DNA of 48,069 bases from an uncultured Eggerthellaceae bacterium (GTDB lineage: Bacteria > Actinomycetota > Coriobacteriia > Coriobacteriales > Eggerthellaceae). Every line of letters begins with the position of its first letter. The stretch's first letter is position 1. The DNA is taken from assembly GCA_910580205.1 (NCBI GenBank), contig CAJTVP010000014.1, forward strand, positions 1-48,069, read 5' to 3'. The position numbers were made by a program, and so were the translations under genes. The notes beneath the pieces were generated by a model. The model saw nothing but the letters and a program-made list of their open reading frames with translations. It searched no databases and was not told where the DNA came from. Shown piece after piece: positions 1-8,863 of this stretch.

Positions 1-396
1 GGCGAGGTCCGCCAACCCCGCCAGAGAAGGGGTTGACATCTATAGGAGCATCAGGGCTTCCCCTGGTTTTATTCAACCTGGGCCGCGTAGCGCGGGCATT
101 ACCCGCCAACGTGGGTCAAACGCACATGGATGCCGGGTATGCGCATCCGCTGTCCGGATTCCGCCTCAGAACAGGAGAATCCTCCGTGCGCGGCACGAAT
201 CGACGCATATATAAAAGAGGTGCGAACAGGCAAAGACAGCGAGGGTTCCCAGGGTGCCTGAGATTGGCCCGTCATGCGGCCGAGCAGCCTCCGCGCTGTG
301 AGGGAAAGCATGAAAGAGCCAAGATCAGGTGCCATTGGGAAGCCGCAGCGTCAATTCATTACGGACTCCGCGAAGCGGGTCCGTAACCGAAGGCGG
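1..396. other. Intergenic stretch, no supported gene
   Basis: No reading frame here has a convincing start, ribosome site or protein-like composition; the frames present are short and arginine/proline-rich. The stretch holds a short AT-rich segment beginning CATATATAAA (207-245), which is partly repeated at 43726-43762, and ends in two adjacent hairpins at 361-401 next to the stop codon of the neighbouring LuxR gene. Confidence 0.5.
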
Positions 397-401
397 TTAC
401 G
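361..401 (-). terminator. Twin hairpins at the 3' end of the LuxR gene
   Basis: Two hairpins lie back to back: ACGGACTCCGC pairs with GCGGGTCCGT (one bulge), and CGTAACCG pairs with CGGTTACG around a 4-base loop. The second contains the stop codon of the minus-strand LuxR gene. No U-run follows, so this could be a rho-assisted end or a 3' stabilising structure rather than an intrinsic terminator. Confidence 0.4.
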
Positions 402-1857
402 AAAGGTCCAGCGGGAAATCCTCCACGAAGGACATGAGCTTCTGTTGGGAGTGGATGTCCAGCTTGCGATAGATGTTATAGATGTGGCTCTTCACCGTGT
501 GGGGCGAGATGGTGAGCTCCTCCTGGATCCATGCGGCATTGCGCCCTTTCGCCAGATACCCCAAGATGTCCGCTTCGCGCGGAGAAAGCTGATAGAGCTC
601 CACCACGGCCTTGCAGCGCCGCTCGAACAGCTCCGTCTCATCCATGTGGACTGATACCACTCGGCTCTCAGGTTGTCGGTCCGCAACCTCGGACCCGTCC
701 GTTGGATGATGTGAGGTCTGCGGGAAGAACACCATCACCACCACGACCAGGAGCACCACCATGGTCATGCGCACGGCCGTGAAGACATCCGAATGCACTC
801 CCGCGAACGCCGTCACCGCCGCAGCGATGGCCCACCCGGCAGCGAATCCGAAGCATTCGATGGAGATGCGCAACGGCGCTTGGCGGAAGAACGGCGCGTC
901 GCGCCGAGAAACGCTCTTCTTCACGATGAACGCATAGTTCACGGATTTGAACGCGCCCCACGCCGCGATGGTCAGGCACGCGCAAGCGATCTGGGCGAAC
1001 CCGTGGGCGAACGGAAGCAGCACGCAGCTGATCACGGTGATGACCAGGATGATGCGCTGCATGACGGTGATGGACAAGGTCTTGCCCAAAAGCGGCGGGA
1101 TGATGACGAACAGAGCGCCGGGAATGACGGCCAAAAGCCCCCAGAGCACGTATTCGCGACCGTAATTGAACAGGAACACGAAAGACAGCGCGAACACGAT
1201 GCCGAACATGAAGAACGACGGCTCCAGCTCTTTGGTGAACCGCCATGGCTCGCCCACGCTTTCCAAGTCCGCTCTCTCATCGTTCTTGTCCGCGTTGGCG
1301 TTCATGTAGATGAGCAAGCTCAGCGAGCACAGAAGGAACACGATGATGAAGATGGGCACCAGCTCTTGAGGCGAGGTGGTGGAGAGCGCGAACAGGAGCG
1401 AACCGCTCAAAAAGGACAAGCCGCAGAACAGCGTGTAGGAGCTGCATCGGATCCGGCTCAAGATGTCCAACCACGAAAGGGTGAATGCAGAGCCGGCCAT
1501 GCCGGTGATGAGATTGACGATGACCACCGCGACCAACGGCACATGGATGCCATTGAACATGAGAAGCGCCGTCAGAGGCAAAAGCATGGCGCTGACGAGC
1601 TCCAGAGCCTGAGCTGGCACGGAGAACAGATTGAATGAGGGGCGGCGGCCAAGAAAGTAGATGAGAACCAAGCCCGCAGCTACGCCGATGAAGATGGAGA
1701 GCTGGGTCAGATCCCTGACATCCGTGGGCACATTCGGAGGGAACTCGCAGAACAGCCAGAAGAATGAGACGAACGTCCAGCCTAAAAGGAAGGCGAAGCC
1801 CGCGATTCCCAGGAGCTCCAGAGCGGAGATGCTGACCTTGCGCGCCTTTGATCCCAC
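397..1857 (-). CDS. LuxR-family regulator with MFS-like membrane sensor domain
   Basis: Membrane-bound transcription regulator. About 400 residues form roughly ten to twelve hydrophobic helices resembling an MFS-type fold. A charged linker follows, then a C-terminal LuxR/FixJ helix-turn-helix containing LSPREADILGYLAKGRNAAW and SPHTVKSHIYNIYRKLDIHS. The architecture is typical of Eggerthellaceae, where such proteins sit next to inducible Moco enzyme genes; the membrane part is presumed to sense a small molecule. The start is uncertain. A GTG at 1857 preceded by GGGG is preferred over a TTG at 1893, because the extra residues are not hydrophobic and lack a ribosome site. It lies just downstream of the MFS/Moco operon on the same strand, separated by a hairpin, and has its own promoter at 1925-1954. 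It probably controls that operon, but this is inference. Confidence 0.85.
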   Translation of the reverse strand: MGSKARKVSISALELLGIAGFAFLLGWTFVSFFWLFCEFPPNVPTDVRDLTQLSIFIGVAAGLVLIYFLGRRPSFNLFSVPAQALELVSAMLLPLTALLMFNGIHVPLVAVVIVNLITGMAGSAFTLSWLDILSRIRCSSYTLFCGLSFLSGSLLFALSTTSPQELVPIFIIVFLLCSLSLLIYMNANADKNDERADLESVGEPWRFTKELEPSFFMFGIVFALSFVFLFNYGREYVLWGLLAVIPGALFVIIPPLLGKTLSITVMQRIILVITVISCVLLPFAHGFAQIACACLTIAAWGAFKSVNYAFIVKKSVSRRDAPFFRQAPLRISIECFGFAAGWAIAAAVTAFAGVHSDVFTAVRMTMVVLLVVVVMVFFPQTSHHPTDGSEVADRQPESRVVSVHMDETELFERRCKAVVELYQLSPREADILGYLAKGRNAAWIQEELTISPHTVKSHIYNIYRKLDIHSQQKLMSFVEDFPLDLS

Positions 1858-1924
1858 ACCGACCCCTATCTGCTCCCTCAGATGCGTACGCAAATGCGAC
1901 CACAGCGCTCATAAAACAGTTCGG

Positions 1925-1954
1925 ATTATAGCGCCATTGCAGGGCTTTTCGTAA
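1925..1954 (-). promoter_or_regulatory. Promoter of the first LuxR gene
   Basis: A perfect TATAAT -10 box reads on the minus strand at 1930-1925, with TTACGA 18 bases upstream as a weak -35. It lies about 70 bases before the preferred start codon. Confidence 0.5.
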
Positions 1955-2002
1955 GTAACGGATTACGGGAAGTTCGCGCGAGGGCCTTGCGCGCAGAGAC
2001 AA

Positions 2003-2032
2003 GGAACCCCGTGATGAAGGCCACGGGGTTCC
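2003..2032 (-). terminator. Hairpin terminator after the MFS gene
   Basis: A perfect 11-bp stem, GGAACCCCGTG with CACGGGGTTCC around an 8-base loop, lies about 60 bases past the stop of the MFS gene. The following bases on the minus strand, TTGTCTCT, are only moderately T-rich. It separates the Moco operon from the LuxR gene. Confidence 0.6.
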
Positions 2033-2095
2033 GCAACCGCCTTTCGCGATCGTTGCCTTTGGAGAAGATCGCTTCGTTCAGGGCCTAGCAGCGCC

Positions 2096-3433
2096 TCACT
2101 TGTCTCGCACGGGGCTGTTCTTGCCGGGACGGATGAGGCAGGACAGGATCAGCATGACCACGGACAGCGGCACGATGGTCATGAGGCACGCATCCCAATA
2201 GGACATGCCCGTGTCGATCAGCGAGCCATAGATCGGGCTGAAGCAGTTGCCGATGCACTGGGCGAACTGCATCACCGCCATGCCCATGGTGGCCGCCATG
2301 GCCGACTTGTTCATGATGGTGGGCGCCAGGGGGCGCAGACCACCGCCGCCGAAGCCAGCGCAGATGCCCATGAGCACGATGCCGATCCACAGGAACACAT
2401 CGGACTGCGTTTGGAACAGCAGATAGAAGTCGAACAGATAGATCACGGACACCACGATGGGCGTGATCCTCTTCAGCCGATGCGGCATGCGGGAGGTGAA
2501 CCAGCCGCCGAACGGATTGGAGATGAGGCCCACGGTGGTCACCGTGGCCAGGCCCAAGCCCGCCGTGGCCGCATCCCAGCCGAAGCCCGCAGGCGTGGCG
2601 TCAGGCGGCGTTTGCAGGAAGTTCGGCAGATACGTGTTCACGATGCCGGTCTGGCCGATGATGAAGACCAGGAACACCACGAACAAGAACCAGATGTTCT
2701 TGTTCTTGAGCAGCGCCATGCATTCGCCGAAGCTGCCCTCCACGTTATAGTTGGCACCTTCGCCTTCGGGAACCTTGTAGAAGATCAAGAACAACGCCAG
2801 GGATACAGCCGTGAAGATGATCACGAACCAGAACACGCCCTGCCATCCGAACTGCGGTGCGATGGCGGGGCAGACGATGGAATCCAGCGTGATGGACAGC
2901 GGCACCCATGTGCACCACATGCCCAGCATCACGCCGCGCGTCTTGTCCGGGAACCAGAGCGTGATGAGCGTGGGGGCAGCCACGCCCACAAGGCCGATGC
3001 CCAACCCTTCGATGAACCGTCCGATGAACATGGCAGGGATGTTCGTGCCCGCCAGCACCGGGATCAGGCCGCCGATGATGACGCCCACGCCCGACAAAGC
3101 GATGGTCCATTTCAGCCCGATCCGACGGCAGATGAACGCTGCCGGGAAGGCTAAGAAGATGCCCACCAACGACACCATGGTCATGAGCATGCCGAAGCCA
3201 GCGGCATCGAACATGAAGCCGCCCTCCGGGCTCACACCGGGGATGTAGATGAACGATGTGGGGATGGAGACCAGCTTGAACTGTCCCAGCGGGGCGGAAA
3301 AGCTGATCAAGTACGTAACGATGAAAATGACCCAGGCATAACGCGGGGTCTTCTCGCTTTTCTGCGTGATGACCGATTCAGCGATCGGTCGGGGCTCTCT
3401 GTTGTTGACTACGGAGCGGTCTTTCTCGTCCAT
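2096..3433 (-). CDS. MFS transporter (OFA-like), probable substrate carrier of the Moco operon
   Basis: Inner-membrane major facilitator protein of 445 residues with about twelve transmembrane helices. The conserved loop near FLAFPAAFICRRIGLKW and the later NPFGGWFTSRMPHRLKR fit the family signature between helices 2-3 and 8-9. Start: ATG at 3433 with GAAGGTGA six bases upstream; two upstream in-frame starts would add only 13 residues and lack a good ribosome site. It is the last gene of a five-gene minus-strand operon with a Moco enzyme, its ferredoxin and two small Cys-rich proteins, so it most likely imports the enzyme's substrate or exchanges substrate for product. The substrate cannot be read from sequence. 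A related carrier sits in the second Moco cluster at 14814-16325. Confidence 0.85.
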   Translation of the reverse strand: MDEKDRSVVNNREPRPIAESVITQKSEKTPRYAWVIFIVTYLISFSAPLGQFKLVSIPTSFIYIPGVSPEGGFMFDAAGFGMLMTMVSLVGIFLAFPAAFICRRIGLKWTIALSGVGVIIGGLIPVLAGTNIPAMFIGRFIEGLGIGLVGVAAPTLITLWFPDKTRGVMLGMWCTWVPLSITLDSIVCPAIAPQFGWQGVFWFVIIFTAVSLALFLIFYKVPEGEGANYNVEGSFGECMALLKNKNIWFLFVVFLVFIIGQTGIVNTYLPNFLQTPPDATPAGFGWDAATAGLGLATVTTVGLISNPFGGWFTSRMPHRLKRITPIVVSVIYLFDFYLLFQTQSDVFLWIGIVLMGICAGFGGGGLRPLAPTIMNKSAMAATMGMAVMQFAQCIGNCFSPIYGSLIDTGMSYWDACLMTIVPLSVVMLILSCLIRPGKNSPVRDK

Positions 3434-3544
3434 TGACGTCACCTTCATCTTTCTGAAGACTACAGCAGTCATGCTTCCTTTGTCTGATACTCCAACAGGG
3501 GTTCAGGTCGCGTCCCTTACACGCGGGGGGCATCTGAGAGAGCA

Positions 3545-3907
3545 TCACCCCCGAATCGGTGGGATCTGGCGAACAGACCAGAGCATCGGGTCACACTCAA
3601 GCCCGCTTCCGCAGCCGCAGCGCACCGAAGGCGCCACCGCTTTATCCCAGTAGTTCCGATCAGTCTGGAAGACCCACTGGATCTCATCCAGCGTGCCGGT
3701 GATGGTGTGCCACCATTCCATAGATGGCCCGTAATAAGGGAAGCGCCCATCCGTGGCCGTCTGACCGCAACGGGTGCAGAAGATCTCCACCGCCCCGTCG
3801 CCTTCAGGTTTGGCCCCTCTGCAATTCACCGGCGCTTTCGCCTGATCAGCGGGGATGGATGCGCCCACCTGGATGGGCTTCACGGTTTCTTTCAGATCCA
3901 CGGTCAT
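3545..3907 (-). CDS. Small Cys-rich protein of unknown function
   Basis: A 120-residue soluble protein that I do not recognise. It has one CxxC pair in EIFCTRCGQ and a second Cys cluster in VRCGCGSGLECD, which together could bind one zinc or iron ion. The centre is aromatic (YYGPSMEWWHTI). Start: ATG at 3907 with GGGGGAA five bases upstream; the longer frame from 3925 adds six residues without a ribosome site. It sits between the zinc-ribbon protein and the MFS gene in the Moco operon. A role in assembling or supplying the Moco enzyme is possible, but nothing in the sequence shows it. Confidence 0.65.
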   Translation of the reverse strand: MTVDLKETVKPIQVGASIPADQAKAPVNCRGAKPEGDGAVEIFCTRCGQTATDGRFPYYGPSMEWWHTITGTLDEIQWVFQTDRNYWDKAVAPSVRCGCGSGLECDPMLWSVRQIPPIRG

Positions 3908-3931
3908 GGTATTCCCCCATCTCATGCTTCC

Positions 3932-4144
3932 TCATGAAGAAAAGCTTCGCCTTTGCTTTTGCTCATGGGGAATCTGCTCACCTGGTCTTGCGGGCAAAGG
4001 CGCGCCGCACTGCGAACACCGCCGCGCGCCATCACCGTTCGCAGCCCCGCACACAGGGCACGCGCCTGCTTCCACGATCGGGCGAGGCTCCACGTTGCCG
4101 CATCGGCCGCACTGGACGCACAGCCGCGTATACCCACCGCACAT
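3932..4144 (-). CDS. Small zinc-ribbon protein
   Basis: A 70-residue protein that begins MCGGYTRLCVQCGRCG and continues with a classic double zinc knuckle, ACPVCG then RCSQCG, followed by a basic tail. The four CxxC pairs are widely spaced, as in structural zinc ribbons rather than ferredoxins. It lies 26 bases after the ferredoxin gene and 24 bases before the next gene, so it is part of the Moco operon. Its N-terminal CVxCGxC pattern recurs in the small protein at 14462-14809 in the second Moco cluster (CVSCGLC). The overlapping frame at 3922-4137 is a shadow. Function unknown; an adaptor or maturation factor is a guess. Confidence 0.65.
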   Translation of the reverse strand: MCGGYTRLCVQCGRCGNVEPRPIVEAGACPVCGAANGDGARRCSQCGAPLPARPGEQIPHEQKQRRSFSS

Positions 4145-4170
4145 GGAGCCTCCTCACCCGGTCCGGGGCG

Positions 4171-4536
4171 CTACTTCGCCGTGCCCGCCTTCGGCACGAA
4201 CAGCACGTATTTCGTGGCAGCTGCAGCCATCCTCTGCGCCAGATCCGCCACGCGCCCGTATTCCATGACATCCGCCTGGCAGTGCTTCACGCACGTGGGC
4301 TTCTTGTCCTTGGCCACACGTTCAGCGCACAGGTTGCACTGGTCAGTGGGGATGGGCACGCAGTCGTTCTGCCACTTCTTAGGCGCGTACTCCCACGGGC
4401 CCACCTCCACCATCTTGATGCCGAACTCCCCGATGGGAATGTCGTGCTCCACCGAACAGGCCATCTCACAGGACTTGCAACCGGTGCAGTACTCGTAGTT
4501 GATGAGCAGCCCATAGGCTTCTTTGGTGTCAGCCAT
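4171..4536 (-). CDS. Two-cluster ferredoxin-type subunit of the Moco enzyme
   Basis: A 121-residue iron-sulfur protein that passes electrons to the adjacent Moco subunit. Residues 17-27 form YCTGCKSCEMAC (C-x2-C-x2-C-x3-C), and residues 67-86 form CNLCAERV...CVKHC (C-x2-C-x11-C-x3-C). The eight cysteines are enough for two 4Fe-4S clusters. This is shorter than the usual four-cluster DmsB/PsrB subunit (about 200 residues), so it is a reduced version. It has no signal or membrane segment and is cytoplasmic. Start: ATG with GGAGGC upstream, three bases after the stop of the Moco gene, implying translational coupling. The two clusters match those of the proteins at 17886 and 34497, suggesting one ferredoxin family serving three enzymes. 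Confidence 0.9.
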   Translation of the reverse strand: MADTKEAYGLLINYEYCTGCKSCEMACSVEHDIPIGEFGIKMVEVGPWEYAPKKWQNDCVPIPTDQCNLCAERVAKDKKPTCVKHCQADVMEYGRVADLAQRMAAAATKYVLFVPKAGTAK

Positions 4537-4539
4537 AGC

Positions 4540-6951
4540 TCACGCCTCCATCTTCGCTTCGTAGGTGTAGTTGCGGAAAGACCCATCAGCGAATCGATCC
4601 TGGGGGATCTCAGCGGCTTTCAGCGGAATCTCCTCGGGCGTGCAGGGATACACCTTGCACAGGAAGCACTTGCATTGATCACCGAAGCCGGTGTCACCGC
4701 ACTTGGAAGGCAGCGCCATGTTGATGTTGGTGGCATAGGTGGCGAAGCAGCCTTCGCCCACGTCTTCCGCCTCCGCCTCAGGGAACCACCACCCATGGTC
4801 AGCCTGGATGACGCGCGCATCGATGATGGGCGTCACGTGAGCGGTCAGGCGCGCACGGCCCACAGGGCTTTCGACCCAGCACCAGTCCCCGTCTTCGATG
4901 CCCAGCTCAAGGGCCGCTTCGGGATTGATGTCGAACCAGGGCACAGGATGCTTCGCGCGCAAACGCGGCATCTGACGATGCTCGGAATGGAAGAACTCAT
5001 AATGGCGGGCGCCCGTGGTCAAGATGAACGGGAACTCTTCCGCCAATTCAGGCTGGCTCACCGGGCTCATGGGCGGTTCAGCGTAGTAGGGCAGCGGTTT
5101 TTGGCCCCACTGCTGGAGGAGCAGCGAATACAGCTCGATGCGGCCGGTCATGGTGTTGAAGCCCACCTGGCCATCGGGGCGCTGTTCGCCGGTCTCATAC
5201 TTGCGATAGTGGAACTCCGGATAGATCCAGTTCATCTTGCGGGATTCGTCGTAGGTGATGCCGGCTTCTTGGATGAGGTAGCTGAAGTAGTCTTCCAGCG
5301 TATCCCCTGGCCACAGATCCTTGTTCCATCGACGGCCCAGCTCCCAATTGATCTGGAAGTCATCCTTGGATTCTCCCATGGGTTCGCAGGCTTTGTTCGT
5401 GTTCTGGATGTAATACCAAACCGAGCGCAGGCCTTCGCGCTCCGGATAGAAGCACAGCGGCAGCACCACGTCGCAACAAGCCATGAGCGTTGGCGTCATG
5501 AAGCAATCCACGCCCACGACGAAATCGCAGTTCTTGAGGCCCACCTCAATGCGGCGTTTCGGGTCTTGACCGCAGCAAGCGAGCGGGTTGGTGGACTGGA
5601 TCCATGCGCCATGGATCTTGAAAGGACGGCCGGTCACCAGCTGATCGATCATGGAATCCGCCTGGCACTGGACCATGCCGGAATTCGTGATCATCTGATA
5701 CGTGGACCCGATGCGCTCCTTCTCCTCTTCGGGCGTGAACACCTCTTTGGGATCAGGCGGCAGCCAGACCTCAGTGTTGTAGGGGTCATGAACGGTGATC
5801 ATGCCACCCGGGATGTCGATCTGCCCGGTGATGCACCACAGATTGCAAACGGCCTGGGAGGCGGTGATGCACTGGAGATTCATGTCCAACGCCAAGCCCC
5901 ATTGCACCGCCGTGGGCTTTTCGGCCATGTACTTCGCTGCTTGGATGATCTCTTCTTTCGGCAGCCAGGTGACCTCAGAGGCCCAGCCCAGGTCATAGGG
6001 CTTGCAAGCCTCCGCGTACTCGTCGAAGCCGTAGCACCAGCGATCCACGAAATCATGGTCGTACAGGTCGTTCTCGATGATGTAGTTGCCCATGGCCAGC
6101 GCCAGCATCGAATCCGTGCCGGGGCGGATCTGCAACCAAAGGTCTGCTTTGGAGGCCAGCCAGGTGCACCGCGGGTCCACCACGATCAGCTTGCTGCCGC
6201 GTTTCATGCAGTCCACGACCCAGTGGCCCAGATTGCCATCCGCATTCGCGATGAGCGGATTGTTGCCCCATACGAAGATGTTCTTGGGCGCCACCCATGC
6301 GGGATTGTCGTAGCGGTCCGGGAACTGCATGGAGAAGTCCGGGCAGGTGTAGCAGCCTATGATGGTGTTGGACGCCGCCACGCGCGGAACGTAACAGGCG
6401 TTGCCGGACAGGAAATAGGAATACTGGATGGAGCCGAACGCATAGCCCAGGCGCGCATTGATCGGGGGCGTGACGCGCCCGGTGCCAGAGGCGAAGATGA
6501 CGGATTTGCCGCCATGCTCTTCGCGGATGGCGTTGAAGGTGTCGAAGATCATGTCATAGGCTTCATCCCAGGTGATGCGCTCCCACGCATCCGCGTCCCC
6601 GCGCTTCTTGGGATCGCGCTTCATGGGATAGAGGAGCCTGTCCGGATTGAAGACGGCCTCCGCCACATCAAGGCAACGCGAGCAAAGGCGGCCCTGGTAG
6701 TAGGGGTTCTCTTCGTCGCCTTCCACCTTGATGAACTTGCCGGTCTCCTTGTCGGTGTAGATCACCACACCGCAGCCGTCATGGCACCCCGGCGCTGACC
6801 AAGCAGCGGAACGGGTGCAGACCATCCCATCCTCTTCCCACTGCCATGGCAGATCGCCGCCGGTGTACATTACGGGCGGCTCGTTGAAGAAGGTCGGTCG
6901 CACCTCTTTCGATTCATCGCTTTCATGGGGGATGTCGATCTTTTGGGTCAC
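4540..6951 (-). CDS. Molybdopterin oxidoreductase (DMSO reductase superfamily), catechol-dehydroxylase/acetylene-hydratase-like group
   Basis: An 803-residue Moco-bis-PGD enzyme. The N-terminal Fe-S site is APGCHDGCG with LCSRC 29 residues later; the first Cys of the usual C-x2-C-x3-C set is Ala. Downstream are RITWDEAYDMIF, FVWGNNPLIANADG, KLIVVDPRCTWLASKAD and a C-terminal molydopterin dinucleotide-binding domain (ILTTGARHYEFFHSEHRQMP, ADHGWWFPE). At the place that usually supplies the Mo ligand (as in ARVU/ARHC of formate and nitrate enzymes) the sequence is PRVAASN, so no Cys, Ser or Sec is seen. There is no Tat signal, so it is cytoplasmic. The start is a GTG with a weak ribosome site. 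With ferredoxin, MFS and two LuxR neighbours it resembles inducible gut dehydroxylases; the substrate is unknown. Confidence 0.85.
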   Translation of the reverse strand: MTQKIDIPHESDESKEVRPTFFNEPPVMYTGGDLPWQWEEDGMVCTRSAAWSAPGCHDGCGVVIYTDKETGKFIKVEGDEENPYYQGRLCSRCLDVAEAVFNPDRLLYPMKRDPKKRGDADAWERITWDEAYDMIFDTFNAIREEHGGKSVIFASGTGRVTPPINARLGYAFGSIQYSYFLSGNACYVPRVAASNTIIGCYTCPDFSMQFPDRYDNPAWVAPKNIFVWGNNPLIANADGNLGHWVVDCMKRGSKLIVVDPRCTWLASKADLWLQIRPGTDSMLALAMGNYIIENDLYDHDFVDRWCYGFDEYAEACKPYDLGWASEVTWLPKEEIIQAAKYMAEKPTAVQWGLALDMNLQCITASQAVCNLWCITGQIDIPGGMITVHDPYNTEVWLPPDPKEVFTPEEEKERIGSTYQMITNSGMVQCQADSMIDQLVTGRPFKIHGAWIQSTNPLACCGQDPKRRIEVGLKNCDFVVGVDCFMTPTLMACCDVVLPLCFYPEREGLRSVWYYIQNTNKACEPMGESKDDFQINWELGRRWNKDLWPGDTLEDYFSYLIQEAGITYDESRKMNWIYPEFHYRKYETGEQRPDGQVGFNTMTGRIELYSLLLQQWGQKPLPYYAEPPMSPVSQPELAEEFPFILTTGARHYEFFHSEHRQMPRLRAKHPVPWFDINPEAALELGIEDGDWCWVESPVGRARLTAHVTPIIDARVIQADHGWWFPEAEAEDVGEGCFATYATNINMALPSKCGDTGFGDQCKCFLCKVYPCTPEEIPLKAAEIPQDRFADGSFRNYTYEAKMEA

Positions 6952-7295
6952 GGTACATCACTCTCTCTCAATCGGTGGGAGCCATCTGCCCCCGAGGTTA
7001 GAGTTGTGCGTGGCGTCTGCGCGTCTGTTCATCTCCTCCCTGGCGCCCTCCGTGCTCTCCCTGAAGAACTGAGCTGACCTTACTGAAGGATCCATGGGCG
7101 CCCTCCCGTGATGAGTACCGAAAACGCAAATTGGCATTATGCGGATGAGGGGTCATACGGAGAATATGAGTGAGTGCGAAAGCGCAGTTCAGGGCGGTCT
7201 TTTCAAGAAGAGCGATTCTTCATTTTCAGGATTTGAGGGGGATGGAGCGAACGGGATGCGCCCTAGACTCATATCCATACAGAAAGGGATCCATC
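6952..7295. promoter_or_regulatory. Divergent regulatory region between Moco operon and second LuxR gene
   Basis: This 344-base non-coding region separates the minus-strand Moco gene from the plus-strand LuxR gene, so it should hold both promoters and the operator. I see no clean -35/-10 pair. TAGACT at 7264-7269 is a possible -10 for the LuxR gene, whose ribosome site AGAAAGG lies just before its ATG. No clear dyad longer than six bases was found. Confidence 0.4.
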
Positions 7296-8714
7296 ATGGC
7301 TCATAAAAGCTTGGGATACGTGCAGCTTGCCACCATCATTGGGTTCGGCCTTTTCTACGCATGGTATTTGATGACCTTCTTCGGAGCTTTTTTGTTCTTT
7401 CCCGAAGAAGCCACGTTCTTGGAGCGGCACCTGGCGCAGATCGTCTATTTCACGGGCGCGGTCCTTGGATCCGGCATCCTGCTCAAAACCTTCAGAAGGA
7501 GGGGATCCAGCGATCTCACCTATCCACCCGCCATGTTCGCGTCCATGGCTGCGATGGGGACGCTTTTGCCGATCTGCATCCTAGCGAACGGCCTGGGCGC
7601 CGCGATGCCGCTTCCGGTGATCTGGATCGCCTGCTTCTTCGCCGGGTGCGCATTGAGCGCAGGATTCTCATGGTGGGACGATGTCCCTCAGCGCGGACGC
7701 CTGGGCATGGGATCCTTTGGCCGTGGCGTCGTGTTCGGCTTGGGCGGTCTTGTGTTCTTGGGATGCCAGCTCTGCTTGACGCCTTCGCTGTTCGGCGTGG
7801 TGAGCCTGACGTGGATAGGGATCAGCTCTTTCCTCTTCGCATTCATCAACGCCCGGACGGAGCGCGAAACAGACCACCCCGTGCCTGAAGCCATCGCATT
7901 CTTCGCGAAAGCGCGCGCCTTGGATGGGCTGACCGCCATCGTGACGGTGCCTTTCGGATTCGCTTTCATGTTGCTTTATCACTATGTGGGGGCAGGGATC
8001 ATCGCGGTGTTCGCGGTCATGGTCGTGGTTGACCTGCTGACTACGATGTTGGTGGGGCGCAAGCGGATCATCCCCTTCGCTGGCGTGCTGCGCATCAGCA
8101 TGGCGTTCATAGCGGTAGGGCTGATCGCGTCGGTGCTGGAGCCCGTGGAGACCAAAGCGGTGGCTTTGGGATTCATCGCCGTGGTCTGGTTCGCATACCG
8201 CACCTTCAATGGCAGCGCTTTGGTGCAGCTCGCCTTGGTCAGGCGCATGTCGCTTCCGTACACGGTCGTGCGCGGAAAGCTGGCGGGGAACATCGGGTTT
8301 CTCGTCGGATTGGGCATCGGGATGATCGCGGCTTTGACGGAGTCGCCAGGGACGGTGGATGCGATCACCCTCGCCATGGTGGCCGTGGTGGTGCTGAGCG
8401 CGCTGTTCTTGCTCCCCTTCGACAATGAATTCAACCCTGCGTTCCGCACATTGAAACCCGTGGAGCTCAATAGAGTCGAGCCGATGGAGCAAGATCAGCT
8501 CCAAGGCAAATGCGAGCAGTTGATCCGCCGCTATCGCTTGTCTCCGCGCGAAAGCGAGGTGCTGATGCTGGTCACGCGCGGAAGGAATGCGAGATACGTG
8601 GCGGCGCAGCTGTTCATCTCAGAGAGCACCGCGAAGACGCATATCGCCAGCATCTACAAGAAGACGGATGTCCATTCCCAACAGATGCTGCTGGACCTGC
8701 TTGAGAAGCTGTGA
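7296..8714 (+). CDS. LuxR-family regulator with MFS-like membrane sensor domain
   Basis: A 472-residue membrane transcription regulator: about twelve hydrophobic helices over the first 390 residues, a short charged linker, then a LuxR helix-turn-helix at the C-terminus (RLSPRESEVLMLVTRGRNAR, SESTAKTHIASIYKKTDVHS). Start: ATG at 7296 with AGAAAGGG seven bases upstream; the longer frame from 7170 has no ribosome site and adds a non-hydrophobic stretch. It is divergent from the 803-aa Moco enzyme and is the best candidate for that operon's inducer-responsive regulator. Together with the LuxR gene at 397-1857, two such regulators bracket one operon. The sensed ligand and DNA target are not known. 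Confidence 0.88.
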   Translation: MAHKSLGYVQLATIIGFGLFYAWYLMTFFGAFLFFPEEATFLERHLAQIVYFTGAVLGSGILLKTFRRRGSSDLTYPPAMFASMAAMGTLLPICILANGLGAAMPLPVIWIACFFAGCALSAGFSWWDDVPQRGRLGMGSFGRGVVFGLGGLVFLGCQLCLTPSLFGVVSLTWIGISSFLFAFINARTERETDHPVPEAIAFFAKARALDGLTAIVTVPFGFAFMLLYHYVGAGIIAVFAVMVVVDLLTTMLVGRKRIIPFAGVLRISMAFIAVGLIASVLEPVETKAVALGFIAVVWFAYRTFNGSALVQLALVRRMSLPYTVVRGKLAGNIGFLVGLGIGMIAALTESPGTVDAITLAMVAVVVLSALFLLPFDNEFNPAFRTLKPVELNRVEPMEQDQLQGKCEQLIRRYRLSPRESEVLMLVTRGRNARYVAAQLFISESTAKTHIASIYKKTDVHSQQMLLDLLEKL

Positions 8715-8820
8715 TCCTTCTGTGGCCGCAGCTGCGCTGATGCGGAAGACGAAGCGCATCCGGTCACACATGCGATCCTGCGAATGGCCTACCATGATGA
8801 GGAAACTCGCGCTTTCCATA

Positions 8821-8851
8821 ATTTCGTACTACAATAGTAATAGTACGAAAT
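8821..8851. promoter_or_regulatory. Perfect operator palindrome in front of the toxin-antitoxin pair
   Basis: ATTTCGTACTA at 8821-8831 is repeated in inverse as TAGTACGAAAT at 8841-8851, an 11-bp perfect dyad with a 9-base centre. It lies immediately before the ribosome site AAGGAGC of the following GTG-start gene. A -10-like TACAAT (8830-8835) falls inside it. This is the layout expected for autorepression by the ribbon-helix-helix antitoxin. Confidence 0.75.
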
Positions 8852-8863
8852 AAGGAGCAGGCT

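Noticed and set aside
3724..6798. 1024-residue open frame on the plus strand
   Set aside because: It lies opposite the Moco enzyme and ferredoxin, is His/Arg/Leu-rich without known motifs, and has no ribosome site; it is the usual antisense open frame of high-GC genes.
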